The notes under the pieces were generated by a model, which was not told the origin of the DNA, searched no databases, and saw nothing but the letters and a program-made list of their open reading frames with translations. Positions 7,226 to 14,156 of a stretch of DNA of 43,533 bases are shown in pieces. How positions within the stretch are numbered: the first letter of the stretch is position 1; each line of letters opens with the position of its first letter. This DNA is from a virus: the IMG/VR virus record IMGVR_UViG_3300042691_003122, positions 1-43,533 of that record; one strand, 5' to 3'. The translations under genes were made by a program, and so were the position numbers.

Positions 7226-7369
7226 ATGTTCCACGTTGTTTGGTACGAAGGCTGGACCGAGAACGTCCACAGCTTTGACACGAAGGACGAAGCCGCTGCA
7301 TTCATCGACCTCACTGGGATGGACCCGGACGAGTTCGAGATCGTGGAGAACGAGTCCGCTGACTTCTAA
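7226..7369 (+). CDS. Small early acidic protein, 47 aa
   Basis: Reads MFHVVWYEGWTENVHSFDTK, continues DEAAAFIDLTGMDPDEFEIV and ends ENESADF. GAGGTGACC SD precedes the ATG. Strongly acidic, the opposite of the neighbouring 46-aa protein, and the sequence looks well ordered with an aromatic N-terminal strand. Acidic mini-proteins of early phage regions can mimic DNA or bind host enzymes, but no specific target can be read here. A clear terminator follows. Confidence 0.65.
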   Translation: MFHVVWYEGWTENVHSFDTKDEAAAFIDLTGMDPDEFEIVENESADF

Positions 7370-7373
7370 CCCC

Positions 7374-7407
7374 AACCCCACTGGCTCCGGCTGGTGGGGT
7401 TTCTTTT
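7374..7407 (+). terminator. Rho-independent terminator ending the first early unit
   Basis: AACCCCAC (7374-7381) pairs with GTGGGGTT (7394-7401) and is followed by TCTTTT. This is the clearest intrinsic terminator on the plus strand. It isolates the three mini-genes at 6699-7369 from the AT-rich region and the long operon that follow. Confidence 0.75.
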
Positions 7408-7505
7408 CGCCCGCTACGCGAGCGCTTTCGCGTCGTCGTACCTCCTCCCATACGTCGGGGGTTTATAGCTCTGCTAGCGCCGCTATCAGGCAGATCACAG
7501 GGGGC

Positions 7506-7537
7506 TGTATAGTTATGTCATGTAAAGTGTATAGTTA
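7506..7537 (+). repeat. Tandem TGTATAGTTA boxes
   Basis: TGTATAGTTA occurs at 7506-7515 and 7528-7537, exactly 22 bp apart, about two helical turns. Related copies are AGTATAGTTA on the minus strand at 7915-7906, TGTATGGTTA on the minus strand at 8078-8069, GTGTATAGTTA on the minus strand at 6434-6424 and TGTATAGTTC at 14821-14830 just before the DNA polymerase gene. Could be -10-like promoter elements (TATAGT) or protein-binding sites. Confidence 0.5.
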
Positions 7538-7620
7538 TAAATACTTGTAATAGAATCAACGGTTTACCACTGGAATAATCAACAATCAAAAAACGCGCGG
7601 AACAAACCGTGAAAATAGAT

Positions 7621-7629
7621 TGTGTATAA
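7621..7629 (-). promoter_or_regulatory. DnaA-box-type site TTATACACA
   Basis: The minus strand reads TTATACACA, which fits the bacterial DnaA consensus TTWTNCACA and equals the E. coli oriC R2 box. It lies beside the palindrome at 7639-7652 in the AT-rich block. The phage encodes a DnaA-domain-IV-like protein (17924-18229) that could recognise it. A single 9-mer match is weak evidence on its own. Confidence 0.4.
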
Positions 7630-7638
7630 TTTTTACAA

Positions 7639-7652
7639 ACTTTACGTAAAGT
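7639..7652. repeat. Perfect 14-bp palindrome ACTTTACGTAAAGT
   Basis: A perfect dyad in non-coding DNA. The half-site GTAAAGTG also occurs at about 7522-7529 (TGTAAAGTGTAT). It is a likely homodimer binding site; the ligand could be the phage HTH protein or a host regulator. Confidence 0.5.
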
Positions 7653-7990
7653 GGGGAGAAAGCCACGGAAATCCAAGGGGTGAGTGAGTGTCTGTATAAT
7701 TAATTTAATATAAACAATATAAATAATCCAACAATTTTTTGTTTAACCCTTTTTTCAGAAGCAATTTTTTGGAACAATATAGGAACAAACATACTACTAT
7801 ACAACCTCTCAACAAACATCACTCCCGTTCGCCTTATTATCTCCAAAAACCTATATTATTTATATCATTCCTTTGTTTTCAGGTACTTACAGTAGATCAT
7901 TTGGCTAACTATACTATATCATTGCGCAGTGTATCGTTTCATTTTAATCGCGCGTTATCAATCAGTTACACCTAACTAAACACAATCCAA

Positions 7991-8208
7991 TCAAATTTCA
8001 AACACGTTTTTATTTTGATTTTAAATTTCCAACGCGTTTTTATTTTGATTTTTACACTACCTCATGGCTAACCATACACTCTGCCGCGCCTCGCCGAAAA
8101 ACCTCGGGATTTCAACGGCTTGCGCCGAAACTTGACGCCGAACGGCGGGAACGATACACTCGTCGCCGAACCGCCGATCAAATTTCAAACACGTTTTTAT
8201 TTTGATTT
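7991..8208. repeat. Three 31-bp dyad repeats flanking four CGCCGAA iterons
   Basis: Copy 1 (7991-8021) and copy 3 (8178-8208) are identical over 31 bp; copy 2 (8021-8051) abuts copy 1 and differs at a few positions, replacing ACACGTTT by ACGCGTTT. Each full copy, with its flanking base, begins ATCAAA and ends TTTGAT around an AAAC/GTTT inner dyad, so each is an imperfect palindrome. Between copies 2 and 3 CGCCGAA occurs at 8092-8098, 8123-8129, 8136-8142 and 8164-8170. Such direct repeats with internal symmetry resemble initiator iterons or operators. Copy 3 ends 37 bp before the first gene of the long plus-strand operon. Confidence 0.75.
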
Positions 8209-8244
8209 GGCTGTTCAGTTACCTTAAACCAAGGAGTGAAGGTC

Positions 8245-8526
8245 ATGAACCGGACCAAAGTTTACACCAGTTTTGCTGATCTCAAGGGTGTCTACACCCC
8301 CAATTTCAAGGCCCTTACTATACGTCCAGTTCGTCGCCACTATCTCAGTGCGGCTGATGCTGTGTATGATTTCACCATTGGCCATGACTTCGTTGTCACT
8401 GACCAGTCCTCCCCTTTCGATGGCTGCCTGATCTCAGTGCTGGATAAGCGGACCCTGAAGGAGCACGGTTATACCGATGCTACCCTCGAATATAACAACG
8501 ACATGTCTGTGGAGATCAAGCTGTGA
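8245..8526 (+). CDS. Hypothetical early protein, 93 aa
   Basis: Starts MNRTKVYTSFADLKGVYTPN; the ATG at 8245 is chosen because AAGGAG lies eight bases upstream, while the in-frame GTG at 8236 overlaps that SD. Alpha/beta composition, no motif recognised. First gene of the 18-kb rightward operon and directly downstream of the dyad repeats. It overlaps the next gene at GTGA, so the two are probably translated together. Confidence 0.7.
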   Translation: MNRTKVYTSFADLKGVYTPNFKALTIRPVRRHYLSAADAVYDFTIGHDFVVTDQSSPFDGCLISVLDKRTLKEHGYTDATLEYNNDMSVEIKL

Positions 8527-8798
8527 ACCCGATGGAACGTACAATCGAACTGTCTATCGACGCTGACAAGCATGTCGAGATGGCTGAGATCGCCGGTAAC
8601 AACGAGCTTCTCAAGGCCATTGGTTACCTGTCTCAGTGGAACATGAACCTCAAGAAGGTTCGTATCATTGGTGGTGTCTATGACGGCAAGCCTGAACTGA
8701 TCGCTACCTATTGGCGATACGACCACAATGAACCCCAACCTATCGCCTATCAGATCGGTGCCGTCTGGCACGGTGATCACTTTGGTTTTCACTCGTAA
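8523..8798 (+). CDS. Hypothetical early protein, 91 aa
   Basis: Starts at GTG 8523 in a GTGA overlap with the preceding stop; GGAG is eight bases upstream. An ATG at 8532 (MERTIELSID) is the alternative but is 17 bases from the SD. The sequence looks globular, with KKVRIIGGVYDGKPELIATY and a C-terminal AVWHGDHFGFHS. No family recognised. Confidence 0.65.
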   Translation: MNPMERTIELSIDADKHVEMAEIAGNNELLKAIGYLSQWNMNLKKVRIIGGVYDGKPELIATYWRYDHNEPQPIAYQIGAVWHGDHFGFHS

Positions 8799-8814
8799 AG
8801 TAAGGATGAAGTCA

Positions 8815-9234
8815 ATGACGGATAACAACACCAAGTCCACTGTCGTATCGGGTTGGGAAGCCCGCTCTCTGGTTCAGGAACGCAAGCTATTCCGCAACAA
8901 TTCCAAGACCGGCAACGGTCCTAAGTACTCCACTTTGTGGGGTGAATGGCTGGGTGATCTCTATGTGGTCTATAGCTATGGCCGACACTGGCCGCTGTGG
9001 ATCAACTGGAAAGGCGTCTGGTTCGGCAACATCGACAGGTACGGTCGGACTACTACCAAGCATTTCTCTCAGACTCATCCCCTTACTGGTTACGTCCCCA
9101 TGTCCAAGCTGGAGATGGAGCATTTTGTTCTGTTCGGTCAGCCTGAGGAGAGTGCCTTGGTAGAGGCAGCACAACTCAAGCTCCTGCCGGATGAACTCGT
9201 GCCACTGGCTGTCAAGGCGAGGATTGCAGCATGA
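8815..9234 (+). CDS. Hypothetical early protein, 139 aa
   Basis: Start MTDNNTKSTVVSGWEARSL at ATG 8815; TAAGGA is spaced eight bases upstream, and the ATG at 8806 lies in that SD. It is Trp/Tyr-rich (WGEWLGDLYVVYSYGRHWPL and WINWKGVWFGNIDRYGRTTT), suggesting a beta-rich compact fold. No recognised domain. It overlaps the following gene at ATGA. Confidence 0.65.
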   Translation: MTDNNTKSTVVSGWEARSLVQERKLFRNNSKTGNGPKYSTLWGEWLGDLYVVYSYGRHWPLWINWKGVWFGNIDRYGRTTTKHFSQTHPLTGYVPMSKLEMEHFVLFGQPEESALVEAAQLKLLPDELVPLAVKARIAA

Positions 9235-9812
9235 CCAAGGAAGAACTGATCGAAAAGTACCGCCATTTCAACGTCGAGCATACCGAGTGGTGGGATTGTA
9301 CCTACGATAATTTCATGGAGGACATGGCCAAGATCGGTATCACAGTGAAGGACATGTCGTTCTCTGGCTTCTGGTCACAGGGGGATGGTGCGTCCTTCAC
9401 TGGCTACGTCAACGATAACAAGTGTTTCTTCGAGGCACACAACCTTACAGAGACCTATCCATACATAACCAAACTCATGTCCATGGGTGGTGACTTCACG
9501 CTGACAATCGAGCGGACCGGCCACCACTACGTCCATGAGAACACTGTCAGCGTCGATCTGTCATTCGCTGATATGTTCTTCGGTATCGCACCACGGGACG
9601 ACCTGCGTAGTGCTGTGGCTGACCACTTAGATAAGCTGCTGGACGCTGAGTATCTGGCTCTGATCGACGAGGTGAACACCATCATCCGTGGGCACTGCCG
9701 CGATCTCTACCGCCGTCTTGAGGAGGAGTACAACTATCTGACCAGCGATGAAGCTGTGTGGGAAGCCATAGTGGCAAACGAGTTAGATCAACCAGAAGAG
9801 GAGACTGTGTAA
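9231..9812 (+). CDS. Hypothetical early protein with FSGFWSQGDGASF motif, 193 aa
   Basis: ATGA overlap with the preceding gene. The central FSGFWSQGDGASFTG motif (residues ~44-58) is one I recall from many phage proteins of unknown role. The N-terminal part is helical and acidic (EELIEKYRHFNVEHTEWWDC), and a long helical C-terminus ends in acidic residues. It ends in a TAATG overlap with the next gene. Function not known. Confidence 0.7.
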   Translation: MTKEELIEKYRHFNVEHTEWWDCTYDNFMEDMAKIGITVKDMSFSGFWSQGDGASFTGYVNDNKCFFEAHNLTETYPYITKLMSMGGDFTLTIERTGHHYVHENTVSVDLSFADMFFGIAPRDDLRSAVADHLDKLLDAEYLALIDEVNTIIRGHCRDLYRRLEEEYNYLTSDEAVWEAIVANELDQPEEETV

Positions 9813-10117
9813 TGCGTGTCGAAGACGAGGAAATCCACGTTCGTTCCATCCAGCCTATCGTGGCCCGTGTCGGAGGTGTGGACTTCGAAGGGCAGAAGGC
9901 TGTCCGTGTAACCATCACGGTTCTACCCAAGACGGGGCAAACTGTCGACGATCTGGACTTGGCTACGGCCAGTTTCGTCCATGCTCAGGAACTGTTCGGG
10001 GTGCTGAACTCTATCGTGAGTGAACTGGAGTCCATTGGCGGACCCGGTGATGCACTCAACGAGGACCTGTTCGAAGAGGCGCAGCTTTTGCTGCGTGATA
10101 TCAAGGAGTACTGGTAA
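9812..10117 (+). CDS. Hypothetical early protein, 101 aa
   Basis: ATG at 9812 in a TAATG overlap, with AGAGGAGA upstream. It starts MRVEDEEIHVRSIQPIVARV, is acidic, and is predicted beta-rich in the first half then helical (VDDLDLATASFVHAQELFGV). It ends DIKEYW and overlaps the next start by TAATG. No family recognised. Confidence 0.65.
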   Translation: MRVEDEEIHVRSIQPIVARVGGVDFEGQKAVRVTITVLPKTGQTVDDLDLATASFVHAQELFGVLNSIVSELESIGGPGDALNEDLFEEAQLLLRDIKEYW

Positions 10118-10287
10118 TGCGTTTGTTTACCCTGCGGCACCACCGCAACGGACCACTGGTCAAGGACCAGTTCGGTGACGTGATCTACTACGACAACAAG
10201 ATGACAGCGAAGCACCATCGTGACCGCATGGGGGGTAAGACGGTGGTGTCATTCGGCCCGGACCACAAGCTCTATGAAGGGAACTGA
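10117..10287 (+). CDS. Small protein upstream of the MoxR gene, 56 aa
   Basis: Reads MRLFTLRHHRNGPLVKDQFG, then DVIYYDNKMTAKHHRDRMGG, and ends KLYEGN. AAGGAG lies about 11 bases upstream of the TAATG overlap. Basic and His-rich, no recognised motif. It ends two bases before the MoxR ATPase gene, so it belongs to the same translation-coupled block. Confidence 0.6.
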   Translation: MRLFTLRHHRNGPLVKDQFGDVIYYDNKMTAKHHRDRMGGKTVVSFGPDHKLYEGN

Positions 10288-10289
10288 TT

Positions 10290-11285
10290 ATGCGTGCTGA
10301 ACTTCTCAAGCAGACTCTCAAGGCTCTCTATCCCATCCAGCGTACTGTGCTGATCGTCGGCCCTCCGGGCGGTGGCAAGACCACTATCGTCCGTGAAGTG
10401 GCTAATGAACTGGATGTTCCTGTCATCATGCGCAACCCTGCGTTGACTCCGGTCGAAGACTTCGGTGCTCCCGATATGCTGGCCGAGGGTAAGTCGTTCG
10501 GTTACAAGATGCCTGACTGGTTCCCCTACAAGGGCAAGCCCGGTACGGAACGTGGTGGTATCTTGCTGTTTGACGACCGGACACAGGCTGGTCCAGATCA
10601 CCAGAAGGCCATCGCTCATCTCTGTCAGGCTCGTGACCTGCATGGTGTACCACTGGCTGATGGCTGGCAGGTGGTGTCCACTGGTAATCTCCAGTCTCAC
10701 CGTGCTGGTGCTGTGCGTACCCTGAGCCATCTGGCTAACCGTGAGACCACGCTGGAGTTCGAGACTGACCTCAACGACAGCACCAAGTGGATGATCGACC
10801 ACAACGTCAAGCCCGAGGTTATCAGCTTTATCCGGTTTCGTCCCGGTCTGCTGCATGACTTCGATCCGCAGCGCGATGCCAACCCGACTCCTCGTAGCTG
10901 GGTCGAAGGTGTCTCCGATGTGCTTGGCACTGTGCCCTACGAGGCAGAATATGAGTGCTTCAAGGGTGCCGTGGGTGAGGGTGCAGCCGCTGAGTTCGTG
11001 GGTTTCATGCGTATCTGGCGCAAGCTACCCAACCCCGATGCTGTCCTGATGAACCCGTCTACGGCTGACGTGCCGACCGATCCGGCTACGCTCTATGCAC
11101 TGGCTGGCTCTATCGCTGCCCGGATCACTGACAGCAATATGGACCGTGCGGTTACCTATGCCGAGCGTATGCCTGCCGAGTTCTCTGTGCTGATGGTCAG
11201 CCATGCGGTGCGCCGTGACCCTGACCTCGCTTCGACCCAAGCGTTTATCAAGTGGTCGCTGGCTCACCAAGACGTGCTGTTCTGA
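10290..11285 (+). CDS. MoxR-type AAA+ ATPase, 331 aa
   Basis: AAA+ chaperone-like ATPase of the MoxR/CobS type. Walker A GPPGGGKT at residues 24-31; Walker B ILLFDD at 91-96, with Asp where most AAA+ proteins have Glu; sensor 1 STGN at 130-133; arginine candidates at 143 (VRTL) and 202 (TPRSWVE, sensor-2-like). The ATPase core covers ~15-210 and a helical lid follows. MoxR ATPases act with VWA proteins to remodel or activate partners, and here a DUF3150-like and a metallopeptidase-VWA protein follow directly. The substrate in a phage is not known; virion assembly, DNA-complex remodelling or host-protein control are all possible. Confidence 0.88.
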   Translation: MRAELLKQTLKALYPIQRTVLIVGPPGGGKTTIVREVANELDVPVIMRNPALTPVEDFGAPDMLAEGKSFGYKMPDWFPYKGKPGTERGGILLFDDRTQAGPDHQKAIAHLCQARDLHGVPLADGWQVVSTGNLQSHRAGAVRTLSHLANRETTLEFETDLNDSTKWMIDHNVKPEVISFIRFRPGLLHDFDPQRDANPTPRSWVEGVSDVLGTVPYEAEYECFKGAVGEGAAAEFVGFMRIWRKLPNPDAVLMNPSTADVPTDPATLYALAGSIAARITDSNMDRAVTYAERMPAEFSVLMVSHAVRRDPDLASTQAFIKWSLAHQDVLF

Positions 11286-11309
11286 TAACAACCTAGTGGA
11301 GTAACAACT

Positions 11310-12164
11310 ATGAAGCTCAATGATCGTGCTCTCCTCGTGTCCCTGTCGATCTCGCAGTGGACTGCCCGCAAACTTGACAAGAAGGCCACCAAGGAAGTGG
11401 CTGATATCAACCGTGCCAGCACCAGTGCTGGTCGCTACAACAAGTCTCTGCTTCCGCTTAACGATCTGCTTGCCAACGTACACCAGAAGACCGGTGTGAT
11501 CCGTGAGAAGTTCGCCAAGAATACCCTGCCTTGGGGTATCGACGGGACCCGGATGCTGCCCAGTGCCAACTACCTCCAGTTCATGCAGGACTTCCGCAAG
11601 GAGAAGGCCGAGTGGCAGTCGCTGGTTACCACCTTCCTCGATAACTACGAGTACCTCGTGGCCGAGGCCAAGCGGTGGCTGGGTGATCTCTATGACGAGA
11701 AGGACTACCCCTCCAAGGAGAGCATCACCAACAAGTTCAACATGGACATGGGTATTTTCCCGGTGCCGAGCAATGACTTCCGTGTGGCCCTGTCCAGTGA
11801 TGAGCTTACCCGTATCCAAGAGGACCTCGAAAGCCGCATGGCAACCATCCAGCAGGAAGCGATGAGCGACTGTTGGCACCGGCTGTACAAGCATGTGGAA
11901 CACATCACCGAGAAGCTGTCCGACCCCAAGAATATCTTCCGTGACAGCATGATCGAGAACGCAAGGGAGACCTGTGACCTACTGACACGTCTGAATATCG
12001 CCGAAGACCCCAACCTCGAAGCCATGCGGCAGCAGGTGGAGCGCAAGTTGCTGGACCACCACCCTGATACCCTGCGTAACGACCTCGATGTCCGTCAGGA
12101 CACGGCAGAGGAAGCGCGCAAGATCATGGATGCCATGGCCACTTTCATGCAGGGAGCGAACTGA
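11310..12164 (+). CDS. DUF3150-like helical protein, 284 aa
   Basis: Lies between the MoxR ATPase and the VWA gene, the usual place of DUF3150 proteins in phage and mobile-element MoxR/VWA clusters. It begins MKLNDRALLVSLSISQWTAR followed by KLDKKATKEV, the expected style of N-terminus. The body is almost wholly helical with long charged segments (~45-75, 155-260) and looks like a bundle or coiled coil. No catalytic motif. Likely an adaptor between ATPase and VWA protein. The family call is from recall of the pattern and the gene order, not a search. Confidence 0.7.
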   Translation: MKLNDRALLVSLSISQWTARKLDKKATKEVADINRASTSAGRYNKSLLPLNDLLANVHQKTGVIREKFAKNTLPWGIDGTRMLPSANYLQFMQDFRKEKAEWQSLVTTFLDNYEYLVAEAKRWLGDLYDEKDYPSKESITNKFNMDMGIFPVPSNDFRVALSSDELTRIQEDLESRMATIQQEAMSDCWHRLYKHVEHITEKLSDPKNIFRDSMIENARETCDLLTRLNIAEDPNLEAMRQQVERKLLDHHPDTLRNDLDVRQDTAEEARKIMDAMATFMQGAN

Positions 12165-13303
12165 TGCAAGTAGCAGTGAAGCGTGAGTTCACCGGCGATG
12201 TCGCCGCCCTCACCCGCCGTCTGGCCAAGGCCAAGACTTCCCTCATCCTAGAGCATCCCTTCGTCGGGACCATCGCTCTCAACATGCCGTTCATACTGGA
12301 CGAGTCTGTCCCCACTGCGGCAACCAATGGCAAGTATGTCAAGTTCAATCCGAGCTTCATCGATCCGCTGTGTGATGAGCAACTCAAGTTCCTCGTTGCC
12401 CATGAGTGCTTCCACCCCATGTTCGAGCATAACTATCGGCGCGGTGAGCGCACTCCGGGCAGGTGGAACCGGGCCTGTGACTATGTGATCAACCACCATC
12501 TGACGCAGGAAGGTATCGGCAAGTTCATCCCCGGTGGTTGCCTTGATCCCAACCTGTTCAACGCAGGCGGTGGCACCAGTGATGGCATCTACAACCTGCT
12601 GCCTGATGATGACGATGACAACGGCGGTGGCGGCGAAGCCTACGATGAGTGCGAGGACGGTGGGGGTAGCCCTGCTGATCAGGCTCAGGCCGCTGCCGAG
12701 ATGAAGGTTCAGGTTGCTCAGGCAGCGCAGGCTGCCAAGATGATGGGTAAACTGTCGGCAAACATGCAGCGACTTGTCGATGCGGTGCTGCAACCCAAGG
12801 TCAACTGGGCTGACGTACTTTGGCGGTTCATGCAGAAGTGCAAGAACGATGTCCGGACCTATGCCCGACCGAGCCGTATCTTCGCAGCGCAGGGTCTCTA
12901 TCTGCCGAGCATCACGGGTGAGACCATGGGTGAGATCGCCTTCTGTGTGGACTGCTCTGGTTCTATCACTCCGCAGCAGATCAATCAGGCGGCAGCCGAG
13001 ATCACCAAGGTGTTCGAACACTTCCGTCCTCGCAAGCTGCATGTGATCTACTTCGACAGCGAGGTGTCCCATGCGGATGTTTACGAGCCGGGTGACACGC
13101 TGGATATCAAGCCTCATGGTGGTGGCGGCACTGCGTTCAGCCCGGTGTTCCAGTACATGGTGGACAACGACATCGAGCCGGTGGCCTGCGTGTTCCTGAC
13201 TGATCTGTATTGCTCCGACTTCGGTCCGGAGCCTGACTATCCCGTGCTCTGGGTCAGCGATGGTGCTGACAAGGCACCGTTCGGCGAGGTGGTGAAGTGG
13301 TAA
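12164..13303 (+). CDS. DUF2201-like zinc metallopeptidase fused to a VWA-like domain, 379 aa
   Basis: The N-terminal domain (~1-130) carries HECFH at 80-84, an HExxH zinc motif, with a further acid/Asn-rich NRACDYVINHH at ~102-112. A low-complexity acidic linker follows (residues ~145-175, Asp/Gly-rich). The C-terminal VWA-like domain (~255-379) has the MIDAS residues DCSGS (263-267), Thr323 in GGGGTAF and Asp347 in FLTDL, so metal binding is intact. It is translationally coupled to the preceding gene and completes a MoxR/DUF3150/DUF2201 triad. In such triads the VWA protein is the expected partner of the ATPase; the HExxH suggests proteolysis of a host or phage target, though activity is not proven by sequence. 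Confidence 0.85.
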   Translation: MQVAVKREFTGDVAALTRRLAKAKTSLILEHPFVGTIALNMPFILDESVPTAATNGKYVKFNPSFIDPLCDEQLKFLVAHECFHPMFEHNYRRGERTPGRWNRACDYVINHHLTQEGIGKFIPGGCLDPNLFNAGGGTSDGIYNLLPDDDDDNGGGGEAYDECEDGGGSPADQAQAAAEMKVQVAQAAQAAKMMGKLSANMQRLVDAVLQPKVNWADVLWRFMQKCKNDVRTYARPSRIFAAQGLYLPSITGETMGEIAFCVDCSGSITPQQINQAAAEITKVFEHFRPRKLHVIYFDSEVSHADVYEPGDTLDIKPHGGGGTAFSPVFQYMVDNDIEPVACVFLTDLYCSDFGPEPDYPVLWVSDGADKAPFGEVVKW

Positions 13304-13548
13304 GCGAGGTGAGTGTAGTGTTTGATGACGATGAACCCGAGGGCCTTGGTGCCCTCACCATCCTGCTTGGGCAGGCGTGTTCTGGCTATGAGATGGGTAC
13401 AGTGGTGACGGCACTGCTGTACCTGCTGGCCGACTGTGCTGCCCAGAGTAACGTACCCAAGCATGAGTTCCTAGCGCAGGCATATGAGAGCCTGTCCAAC
13501 CTGTATGATGACATGGAGAACAGCAATGGCAACCGTTCGCATAACTAA
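13297..13548 (+). CDS. Small hypothetical protein after the VWA gene, 83 aa
   Basis: The protein is hydrophobic and helical (GALTILLGQACSGYEMGTVV, TALLYLLADCAAQ), followed by an acidic C-terminus. It may be a small soluble helical protein rather than a membrane one. The start is uncertain: GTG 13297 overlaps the VWA stop by seven bases; GTG 13318 has a better AGGTGA SD five bases upstream. It overlaps the next gene. No family recognised. Confidence 0.6.
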   Translation: MVSEVSVVFDDDEPEGLGALTILLGQACSGYEMGTVVTALLYLLADCAAQSNVPKHEFLAQAYESLSNLYDDMENSNGNRSHN

Positions 13549-14155
13549 GGAACTGACTGAGCAGATCACCGGTAACGCCCGTGCCAAGTTCACTGATCGG
13601 ATCAGGGCGGTGGAGGCCACTGCCCCGGTAAGCTGGGGTGACTACGTCTACGAGAAGCTATTCGGTAAATACATCCCGCTCATGGAACAACTTCCTGAAG
13701 GGTTCTTTGACTTGACAGACAAAATCATTGTGCAGCGGATCGGTGGGCAGGCAGTAAACCTGCACTTTACACTGTCCTCACGCAAGCGGTGGCCCAAGCG
13801 TTTACCCGCTGATGCCCCGGCAGAAATGAACTACTATGGCGGTGCAATCACCCTGAAAGATGATCTCGTGTGGGGAGAACTCCACGCAGAAGTCGTGGCG
13901 TGGAAGGACAAGTGTGCTGCGATCCGCAAGCAGGCCGAGGAGTTTACGGAAGGGGTGTCCAAGATACTGGCGTCCTACTCGACGCTGTCGCCTGCCCTGA
14001 AGGCATGGCCTCCGCTGTGGGAACTGGTGCCAGAGCATACCAAGAACAAACACAAGGAGATCGTTGAGCGTAAGAAGCCCGAGAAGGAAGTACCTGATAT
14101 CGACACGACCAAACTGACCGCAGTGCTGGCAGCAAGCAAGATGGGAGGACTGTGA
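13526..14155 (+). CDS. Hypothetical protein, possibly Nmad5-like, 209 aa
   Basis: Starts MATVRITKELTEQITGNARA with GGAG eight bases upstream. The opening pattern (ritkeLteqIt.nA..kf) resembles phage proteins assigned to the nucleotide-modification-associated domain Nmad5, but I cannot confirm it. The middle is alpha/beta (VNLHFTLSSRKRWPKRLPAD), and the C-terminal third contains a lysine-rich helix (KNKHKEIVERKKPEKEV). If the Nmad5 reading is right it could take part in DNA base modification; otherwise the role is not known. Confidence 0.6.
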   Translation: MATVRITKELTEQITGNARAKFTDRIRAVEATAPVSWGDYVYEKLFGKYIPLMEQLPEGFFDLTDKIIVQRIGGQAVNLHFTLSSRKRWPKRLPADAPAEMNYYGGAITLKDDLVWGELHAEVVAWKDKCAAIRKQAEEFTEGVSKILASYSTLSPALKAWPPLWELVPEHTKNKHKEIVERKKPEKEVPDIDTTKLTAVLAASKMGGL

Positions 14156-14156
14156 C

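Larger units (their letters stand above)
7408..8244. other. AT-rich non-coding region, candidate origin or master control region
   Basis: About 0.84 kb without a credible gene. It becomes strongly AT-rich from about 7540 to 8060, in contrast with the GC-rich genes around it, then turns GC-rich at 8080-8175. It contains two TGTATAGTTA boxes 22 bp apart (7506-7515, 7528-7537), a DnaA-box-type TGTGTATAA (7621-7629), a one-mismatch relative TCTGTATAA (7691-7699), the palindrome ACTTTACGTAAAGT (7639-7652), three 31-bp dyad repeats (7991-8208) and four CGCCGAA copies (8092-8170). Poly-T/A tracts are common. An AT-rich block next to iteron-like repeats and DnaA-like sites is the usual layout of a replication origin; a transcription control role is equally compatible. 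Confidence 0.6.

Noticed and set aside
7739-7975. 78-aa plus frame in the AT-rich block
   Set aside because: No SD, non-ATG start and composition typical of AT-rich non-coding DNA.
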